Source: Syntrophaceae bacterium
GTDB lineage: Bacteria; Desulfobacterota; Syntrophia; Syntrophales; UBA5619
DNA length: 11,807 nucleotides
Direction of reading: 5' to 3'
NCBI GenBank assembly: GCA_919902745.1
Contig: CAKKRN010000251.1
Location: 1-11,807 of the forward strand
The translations under genes were made by a program, and so were the position numbers. The notes under the pieces were generated by a model. That model saw nothing but the letters and a program-made list of their open reading frames with translations. It was not told the origin of the DNA and ran no database searches. Shown piece by piece: positions 1 through 4,919 of this stretch; the first letter of the stretch is position 1; the number at the start of each line of letters is the position of its first letter.

Positions 1-902
1 TCCGGGGCGCCCTGGAGGACGCCCTCGGCGGCCGTCTCGCGTTCCTGGACGGCGTTGTCTTTCCCCACACCTGCGACTCGATCCAGCGCCTCTCCGACAT
101 CTGGCGACTGAACGTCCCCGCCTGTTTCCACCTCGACCTGGTCTTGCCGGTCAAGCTGAATACGGAAGGCGCCCGGCAATACATGATCGATGTGCTGAGA
201 CGGTTCCGCGGGGAACTGGGAGAGAAGCTGGGCGTGACGATCTCCGACGAAGAGCTCCGGGCCGCGATACGGATCTGCAACCGGATCCGCGCCGCGCTGA
301 CACGGATCTACGATCTGAAGGGCGAGAGGCCGGAGATCCTCAAGGGAAGCGATCTCTACGCGCTGGTCCGCGCCGCGATGATCATGGACAGGACTCGGGC
401 GGCGTCCCTTCTGGAGGAGATCGCCGCGGAGCTGGCGCAGCGAGGAGGGGAGGCGGCCGGCCCGGCGCGGAAGCGGATCTTCCTGTCGGGCGGCGTCTGC
501 AACCATCCCGACATCTACACGATCATCGAGGAGGCGGGCGGCGCGGTCGTCGGCGACGACCTCTGCACCGGTTCCCGCTACTTCAGCGGCCTCATCGACG
601 AGAAAGCCGACCCCGTGACGGCCATCGCCGACCGCTACCTGGAGCGGGTTGTCTGTCCGGCGAAGCACCGGGGCCTTACCGACCGGGCGGACCACCTCGT
701 CCGTCTCGTCCGGGAGAAGCAGGCGCAGGGGGTGATCTTCTTTCTTCTGAAGTTCTGCGATCCCCATGCCTTCGACTACCCCTATCTGAAGGAGGCGCTG
801 GACCGGGCGGGGGTACCGAGCATGCTCTTAGAGGTCGAGGACCGGCTCCCGGCCGACGGACAGCTCCGGACGCGGTTCGAGGCGTTTGTCGAGATGATCT
901 AG
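1..902 (+). CDS. 2-hydroxyacyl-CoA dehydratase / benzoyl-CoA reductase family subunit (BcrC/HgdB-like), 5' truncated by window edge
   Basis: The frame is open from base 3 to the TAG at 900-902 (299 codons), so the true start lies upstream; the TTG near 144 is internal. The family forms a heterodimer in which each subunit usually holds an iron-sulfur cluster. It dehydrates 2-hydroxyacyl-CoA esters or, in class I benzoyl-CoA reductases, reduces the aromatic ring, using electrons from an ATP-dependent activator. Family signs, numbered within the fragment, are FPHTCDSIQR (Cys24), DDLCTGSRYF (Cys188) and KFCDPHAFDYPYLK (Cys252), followed by the C-terminal LEVEDR segment; Cys166 lies in LSGGVCNHPD. 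The three conserved cysteines are the likely cluster ligands. The paired subunit gene starts 81 bp downstream, in the same C-then-B order as bcrCB. The substrate cannot be told from sequence: lactyl-, hydroxyglutaryl-, phenyllactyl- and benzoyl-CoA enzymes all share this fold. Confidence 0.92.
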   Translation, partial: RGALEDALGGRLAFLDGVVFPHTCDSIQRLSDIWRLNVPACFHLDLVLPVKLNTEGARQYMIDVLRRFRGELGEKLGVTISDEELRAAIRICNRIRAALTRIYDLKGERPEILKGSDLYALVRAAMIMDRTRAASLLEEIAAELAQRGGEAAGPARKRIFLSGGVCNHPDIYTIIEEAGGAVVGDDLCTGSRYFSGLIDEKADPVTAIADRYLERVVCPAKHRGLTDRADHLVRLVREKQAQGVIFFLLKFCDPHAFDYPYLKEALDRAGVPSMLLEVEDRLPADGQLRTRFEAFVEMI

Positions 903-910
903 GGAAATAG

Positions 911-969
911 AAATAGGGGGACAGCGCCCCTATTTTCTCAGTTAAAAATAGGGGCGCTGTCCCCCTATT
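911..969. repeat. Perfect nested inverted repeat (REP/BIME-like) between the dehydratase subunit genes
   Basis: Arms 912-936 and 945-969 are perfect 25-nt reverse complements separated by an 8-nt loop (937-944). Each arm also folds on itself: AAATAGGGG at 911-919 pairs with CCCCTATTT at 927-935, and AATAGGGG at 947-954 pairs with CCCCTATT at 962-969, each around a 7-nt loop. The element can therefore form one long hairpin or two small ones back to back. This is the layout of two inverted REP units (BIME). It fills most of the 81-bp gap and ends 3-4 nt before the Shine-Dalgarno of the next gene. It has no strong U-run like a terminator. It may be a dispersed genomic repeat that also stabilises or attenuates the bicistronic mRNA. 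Confidence 0.9.
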
Positions 970-983
970 ATCGGGAGAAGACG

Positions 984-2228
984 ATGGCGGAAAAAGACGA
1001 GGCCAAGGAAAAGCGGAAGATCAAGACGGTCGCAAAGATGAAGGAGATCATGACGGCCTACTATATCGATGCGAAAACCGCAGGGCAGACGGGGAAGAAG
1101 GTCGCCTGGATCACGAGCGGCGGTCCGGTGGAGCCGCTGATCGCGATGGACGTGATCCCGGTCTATCCGGAGAACCACGGTGCGATGGTCGGGGCGAGCA
1201 AGATGGGGGCGGACCTCTGCGGGAAGGCGGAGGCGATGGGCTATTCGAGCGACCTCTGTTCCTATGCCCGCGCCGATATCGCCTGCGCCCCGATCAACGG
1301 CGGGCCGATCGGCGGCCTCCCGCGGCCCGACATGCTCGTTTGCTGCAACAACATCTGCGGGACCGTCCTGAAATGGTACGAGGTGCAGGCCCGGTTTTTC
1401 AAGGTGCCGCTCTTCATCCTCGACACCCCCGTCTGCCATACGGGTTTTTCCGCGGAGGCGAAACGCTACGTCAAGGGGCAGATCGACGAGTACATTGCCT
1501 TCCTGGAGAAGGCCTGCGGGAAGAGGTTCGATTATGACCGGATCAAAGAGGTCGGGCGCCTCTCCGTCCAGGGGCAGCGGCTCTGGCAGGAGATCCTCGA
1601 CACGGCGATGAACCGGCCCGCGCCGATCAGCGCCTTCGACGCCTTCTTCCACCTTGCCCTGATCGTGACGCTCCGCGGGACGCAGCAGACCGTGGACTAT
1701 TACAAAATGCTGCTGGCCGAGATGCAGCAGCGCGTCGCCCAGGGGATCGGCGCCGTTTCCCGCGAAAAATACCGGCTCCTCTGGGACAACCTCCCGGTCT
1801 GGTACCGGACGAAGTGGCTCTCCGAAAAGTTTGCCTCCCAGGACGCATGCCTCGTGGCGGACACCTACACCTCGGCCTGGTGCGGCGCGCTCCGGTACGT
1901 CGATGAAAACGATTTTCTCGGGTCGATGGCCGAGTGCCACGCCCGGATCTACCTGAACATCGGCGTGGACGAGATGGCTCGGCGGGTGATGGAGATGGCC
2001 GACAAATACGACGTGGACGGCATCGTCATGCACTCCAACCGGAGCTGCAAGCCCTACTCCTTCGGGCAGTACGACATCCAGCGGATCATCCGGGAGCAGA
2101 AGGGGCTGCCGACGGTCATGATCGAAGCGGACATGGTCGATGAGCGGAGCTTCTCCGAGGGCCAGATCGAAACCCGGATCGACGCCTTCATCGAGGTGCT
2201 GAAGGGTAAGAACTTGGCTATGGGTTGA
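984..2228 (+). CDS. 2-hydroxyacyl-CoA dehydratase / benzoyl-CoA reductase family subunit (BcrB/HgdA-like)
   Basis: This 414-residue protein is close to the usual length of BcrB-type subunits. The ATG at 984 has a GGGAGAAG Shine-Dalgarno at about 973-980. From memory of the BcrB family, matching blocks are LCSYARADI (Cys92), NNICGTVLKWYE (Cys125), KRFDYDRIKE near 180, NRPAPISAFDA near 210, the RGTQQTVDYY segment near 231 and HSNRSCKPYSFGQYDI (Cys355). The aligned Cys92, Cys125 and Cys355 are the likely [4Fe-4S] ligands. It should pair with the subunit encoded just upstream and hold part of the acyl-CoA site. Unlike bcrCBAD or hgdCAB clusters, no ATPase activator gene (BcrA/BcrD or HgdC type) follows, so the electron-activating component must lie upstream or elsewhere. 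The substrate is not assignable from sequence; a plain dehydratase and an aromatic-ring reductase are both possible. Confidence 0.93.
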   Translation: MAEKDEAKEKRKIKTVAKMKEIMTAYYIDAKTAGQTGKKVAWITSGGPVEPLIAMDVIPVYPENHGAMVGASKMGADLCGKAEAMGYSSDLCSYARADIACAPINGGPIGGLPRPDMLVCCNNICGTVLKWYEVQARFFKVPLFILDTPVCHTGFSAEAKRYVKGQIDEYIAFLEKACGKRFDYDRIKEVGRLSVQGQRLWQEILDTAMNRPAPISAFDAFFHLALIVTLRGTQQTVDYYKMLLAEMQQRVAQGIGAVSREKYRLLWDNLPVWYRTKWLSEKFASQDACLVADTYTSAWCGALRYVDENDFLGSMAECHARIYLNIGVDEMARRVMEMADKYDVDGIVMHSNRSCKPYSFGQYDIQRIIREQKGLPTVMIEADMVDERSFSEGQIETRIDAFIEVLKGKNLAMG

Positions 2229-2232
2229 GAGA

Positions 2233-2254
2233 GCCCGGTTTGACGGAATCGGGC
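2233..2254 (+). other. Intercistronic hairpin between dehydratase and M20 peptidase genes
   Basis: Bases 2233-2241 (GCCCGGTTT) pair with 2246-2254 (GAATCGGGC) around the loop GACG. This gives a 9-bp stem with two G-U pairs. It starts 4 nt after the dehydratase stop and ends 8 nt before the GGAGAAG ribosome binding site (2263-2269) of the next gene. No U-tract follows, so it is probably an mRNA processing or stability element rather than a terminator. The pairing is seen directly; the role is inferred. Confidence 0.5.
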
Positions 2255-2277
2255 ATGAAATTGGAGAAGATGAAACG

Positions 2278-3384
2278 ATGAAGATCAATGTTGTGGATGA
2301 ATTTATCGCACTGGCCTCCCTGAACAGCCCTTCCCGCAGGGAGGGTCGGGTCGCCGGATATCTGGTCGAGAGGCTCCGGGAACTGGGCGTTGATGCGACC
2401 GTGGATGACTCGGCCGCGCGTTCGGGGAGCGACACGGGCAATATCATCGCCCGGATTCCGGGCAGCGCCGCCGGACCCACCATCCTGCTCTGCGCCCACA
2501 TGGACACGGTCGGTCCCACGGAGGGAATGGTCCCGGTGGTCCGGGACGGCGTGGTCTACAGCAACGGCGAGACCGTTCTCGGGGCGGACGACAAAGCGGG
2601 GATTGCGATCATCCTGGCCGCTCTGTCGGGGCTGAAGGCGGACGCGATCCCCCACGGCCCGATCGAGATCCTGTTCACCGTTCAAGAGGAGGTGGGGCTT
2701 TTCGGCGCCAAATATCTGCAAGCAGATCTGAAGGCGGACTTCGGCTACATTCTTGACGGGGATGGGCCGGTGGGCAATATCATCAACCGGGCGCCTTCCA
2801 AGGTGGACCTCGATTTTGTTTTGGAAGGAAAGGCCGCCCATGCAGGGCGTCCCGATACCGGGATCAACGCCATCGTTGCCGCCTCCTCGGCCATTGCCCG
2901 TCTCCGCACCGGCCGCATCGATGCGCAGACCACCTCGAACGTCGGCGTCATCAGCGGGGGCAAAGCGCGGAACATTGTTCCCGATCGGGCGGATGTGGCC
3001 GTCGAGGTCCGGAGCACCGATTTAGAGAAGCTGGAGCGGGAAGTCCAGGCGGTCCTCGATGCCTTCAACGAAGCGGCGGCCGCCTCCGGCGCCCGCCTGA
3101 CGGTCCGGCGGGAGGCCTCCTTTGAGACCTTCACCATTCCGGAAACCCACCCGGTTGTGACCAACGCCTTCCTGGCGGCACGCTCCCTGGGCATCGCACC
3201 CCGTCTCTGGACCTCCGGCGGCGGTACGGACGCCAACGTCTTCAACGTGCAAGGGTTGATCTGTGTGGGTTTAGGGGTCGGCACCGAGGATCCCCATTCG
3301 CCGAAGGAACAGATCCCCGTCGCCCAGCTCGAAGCGGGCGTACGGTTTATCGAGGCCCTGCTTGCCGAAGCGGTTTACCGGTAG
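2278..3384 (+). CDS. M20 family metallopeptidase, PepT-like (tripeptidase-related)
   Basis: The 368-residue product is a di-zinc exopeptidase of the M20 family, nearest in style to the peptidase T-like YqjE group. It probably removes N-terminal residues from small peptides or hydrolyses an amide-linked small molecule in the cytosol. Visible metal and catalytic residues are CAHMDTV (His74, Asp76), LGADDKAG (Asp104, Asp105), the general base and metal ligand pair Glu137-Glu138 in TVQEEVG, Asp160 in ILDGDG, and His340 in EDPHSPKE. GGGTDANVF lies at 314-322. A dimerisation lid lies between about 175 and 285. There is no signal peptide. The ATG at 2278 has GGAGAAG 8 nt upstream. The gene lies 49 bp after the dehydratase in the same direction, so it is likely cotranscribed. 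The substrate is unknown; a deacylase role is also possible in this fold. Confidence 0.92.
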   Translation: MKINVVDEFIALASLNSPSRREGRVAGYLVERLRELGVDATVDDSAARSGSDTGNIIARIPGSAAGPTILLCAHMDTVGPTEGMVPVVRDGVVYSNGETVLGADDKAGIAIILAALSGLKADAIPHGPIEILFTVQEEVGLFGAKYLQADLKADFGYILDGDGPVGNIINRAPSKVDLDFVLEGKAAHAGRPDTGINAIVAASSAIARLRTGRIDAQTTSNVGVISGGKARNIVPDRADVAVEVRSTDLEKLEREVQAVLDAFNEAAAASGARLTVRREASFETFTIPETHPVVTNAFLAARSLGIAPRLWTSGGGTDANVFNVQGLICVGLGVGTEDPHSPKEQIPVAQLEAGVRFIEALLAEAVYR

Positions 3385-3391
3385 TCCGCGA

Positions 3392-3883
3392 TCACGCATC
3401 CAGGCTTCCGCCCACATCCAGTATGCGGGCAAGCCGTTTGTGCTCTTCAGGCGTGATCCACGACACGTGGAGATAGTTGGCGATGGCGTCGTCGTTCAAA
3501 CCGATTCGGCGGGCCTCCTGTACGGTAACCCGAAAGGCCTCGATTTCGGTCTCTCGATCCACGTAAGCCCTGCTTCTGTCGTAAAGATTTCTCCCCTGCA
3601 GGTGTTGTTTGACATGGCACAGCTCGTGGATGATGTCCAGATACAGGAATTCGTCCGAGGCGCGACGCAGGTGCGTCAGGCCGATGGTGATGGAAGCATC
3701 GTTGTTGTCTACGTACATCTCGTAAGGTTGGTCGACCACAAACACCTTGGTGTTCGCCATGACCCGATCGATTTCTTCCGCGTCGGCAAAGATGGCGGGC
3801 AGAATACCACAGGAGCGGATATCGGCAAAAACTTCCGTCAGCCGGTATTGTCCGGGTTCAAGCCGGCGATGGATGCGAAACAT
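3392..3883 (-). CDS. Small HExxH zinc metalloprotease-like protein, family not recognised
   Basis: This 163-residue protein has the zinc-binding helix IIHELCHVKQ (His86, Glu87, His90). An acidic stretch follows about 20 residues later, DRETEIEAF, in which Glu111, Glu113 or Glu115 could be the third ligand. The HExxH plus downstream ExEAF layout resembles ImmA/IrrE-type gluzincins. The N-terminal 80 residues are unlike the helix-turn-helix or XRE partners usually found there, so no family name is claimed. There is no signal peptide or membrane segment. The ATG at 3883 has an AGAGG Shine-Dalgarno about 7 nt upstream, 31 bp after the stop of the DapB-like gene, so it is probably the last gene of the TAXI operon. 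Its stop lies only 7 bp from that of the convergent M20 gene. The substrate and role are unknown. Confidence 0.85.
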   Translation of the reverse strand: MFRIHRRLEPGQYRLTEVFADIRSCGILPAIFADAEEIDRVMANTKVFVVDQPYEMYVDNNDASITIGLTHLRRASDEFLYLDIIHELCHVKQHLQGRNLYDRSRAYVDRETEIEAFRVTVQEARRIGLNDDAIANYLHVSWITPEEHKRLARILDVGGSLDA

Positions 3884-3896
3884 ATTTTTCCTCTTT

Positions 3897-3941
3897 CCGG
3901 CCCTGCATCTTCCTTTATGTCTGGTGACACCAGGGGGCCGG
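3897..3941 (-). other. Nested inverted repeats at the DapB-like / metalloprotease junction
   Basis: Bases 3897-3903 (CCGGCCC) are the reverse complement of 3935-3941 (GGGCCGG). Inside them, 3921-3933 (CTGGTGACACCAG) is a 13-nt palindrome with one central base. On the - strand transcript the outer stem closes just before the AAAGAGG ribosome binding site of the metalloprotease gene, and the inner hairpin overlaps the last codons of the DapB-like gene. The pairing is seen directly. An effect on coupling or mRNA stability is inferred. Confidence 0.45.
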
Positions 3942-4919
3942 AAGATCCTTGACCGTAACCAGTCCCGGGGATGCGGCGATCACGGACGGAATGGAATTCA
4001 CGAGGATCGCGGCTGTCGCCTGATCGCCGGCCACGCCCCCTTCAATCCGCAGGGTGAGGTCGGGCGTCCCGACAATTCGGATGGAATCGTGGGGATCCTC
4101 CGCCCCGATATACATCCGGAGATCCAGCGTGACGATCTTTTTTCCTTCCCGGAAGCCCTCCCCGATGTTTCGGATGCCCGCCACGTCGCCCGGTTTCAGC
4201 TCGAAATAATCCGTTTTCAGCGGCTTTTCGGCGATCACCGGTTCGACGGTCTCGCGGATGTCATCGAGAACGAAGTGCAGGCGGTCGGCGATGAGATAGA
4301 GAGATTCCCGGAGGCCGACATGGCCCATCGCCTTTTCGGCGACCTTTTCCCGGAAGAGCTCCGGCGTCATCCCCGCCCCGATCTTCCGCTGGAGAGGGTA
4401 GCGGCGCGTACCGGCGTCAACGACCCGTTCCACGTGGACCTCCCGGACCTCCTCGCAGACGCCGGTCAGGGTGAGCGGCAGGGCGTCCATGACGAAGCCG
4501 GGATTGACGCCCGTTCCCAGGACCGTAACGCCCTTTTCCCTGGCCAGCTTGTCGATTTTTGCGGCTGCTTCGGCATTTTCCGGCGTGGCGAAGAGCAGCT
4601 CCTCCGCCGAGGAGACGAGGTTCTTTCCGCCCCGAAGGATCTCTTCCACCTGCCCGACGACCCGCTTCAGCCGCGAACCGGCCGTATGGACGACCACATC
4701 GGCCTGTACCTTGGCGAACAGGCGTTCGGCGTTGTCGGTGACGTGGACGCCGATGGGCTGCACCCCCAGGATCTCCCCGAGGTCCTTGCCCACCATCTCC
4801 TTCGCGATGTCCACGGCCCCGACGATCTCCATGTCCGGTTTCGTGAGGACCAACTTTGCGGTCGCCAGGCCGATGGGGCCGAGGCCATAATGAATCACCC
4901 TGATTTTTTTAGTTTTCAC
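3915..4919 (-). CDS. DapB-like NAD(P)-dependent oxidoreductase, related to 2,4-diaminopentanoate dehydrogenase
   Basis: The 334-residue protein has an N-terminal Rossmann fold with GLGPIG at 12-17 (GxGxxG). An acidic residue, Asp37 in GAVDIA, sits at the end of the second strand, where it often favours NAD. VNPGFVMDALPLTL at 139-150 begins the catalytic region. The overall length and layout fit the dihydrodipicolinate reductase-related group that includes 2,4-diaminopentanoate dehydrogenase of ornithine fermentation, rather than true DapB (about 270 residues). It probably oxidises or reduces an amino or imino acid in the cytosol. The start is GTG, with GGGAGGTG (4924-4931) upstream, inside the last codons of the TRAP permease gene (11-bp overlap), which implies translational coupling. 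That placement suggests the enzyme acts on the transporter's solute. The exact substrate is not known. Confidence 0.85.
   Translation of the reverse strand: MKTKKIRVIHYGLGPIGLATAKLVLTKPDMEIVGAVDIAKEMVGKDLGEILGVQPIGVHVTDNAERLFAKVQADVVVHTAGSRLKRVVGQVEEILRGGKNLVSSAEELLFATPENAEAAAKIDKLAREKGVTVLGTGVNPGFVMDALPLTLTGVCEEVREVHVERVVDAGTRRYPLQRKIGAGMTPELFREKVAEKAMGHVGLRESLYLIADRLHFVLDDIRETVEPVIAEKPLKTDYFELKPGDVAGIRNIGEGFREGKKIVTLDLRMYIGAEDPHDSIRIVGTPDLTLRIEGGVAGDQATAAILVNSIPSVIAASPGLVTVKDLPAPWCHQT

Noticed and set aside
144..902. A gene start at the TTG near 144
   Set aside because: The same frame is open to the window edge and codes for conserved family sequence (FPHTCDSIQR), so the TTG is internal.
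912..969. The inverted repeat as a rho-independent terminator
   Set aside because: No run of U follows the stem, and it lies between subunit genes that should be expressed together.
942..2519. Long antisense open frame (525 codons) opposite the dehydratase and M20 genes
   Set aside because: Its product is low-complexity and rich in Arg, Asp, Pro and His with no domain, and it lies opposite clearly functional genes; this is a by-product of high-GC codon usage.
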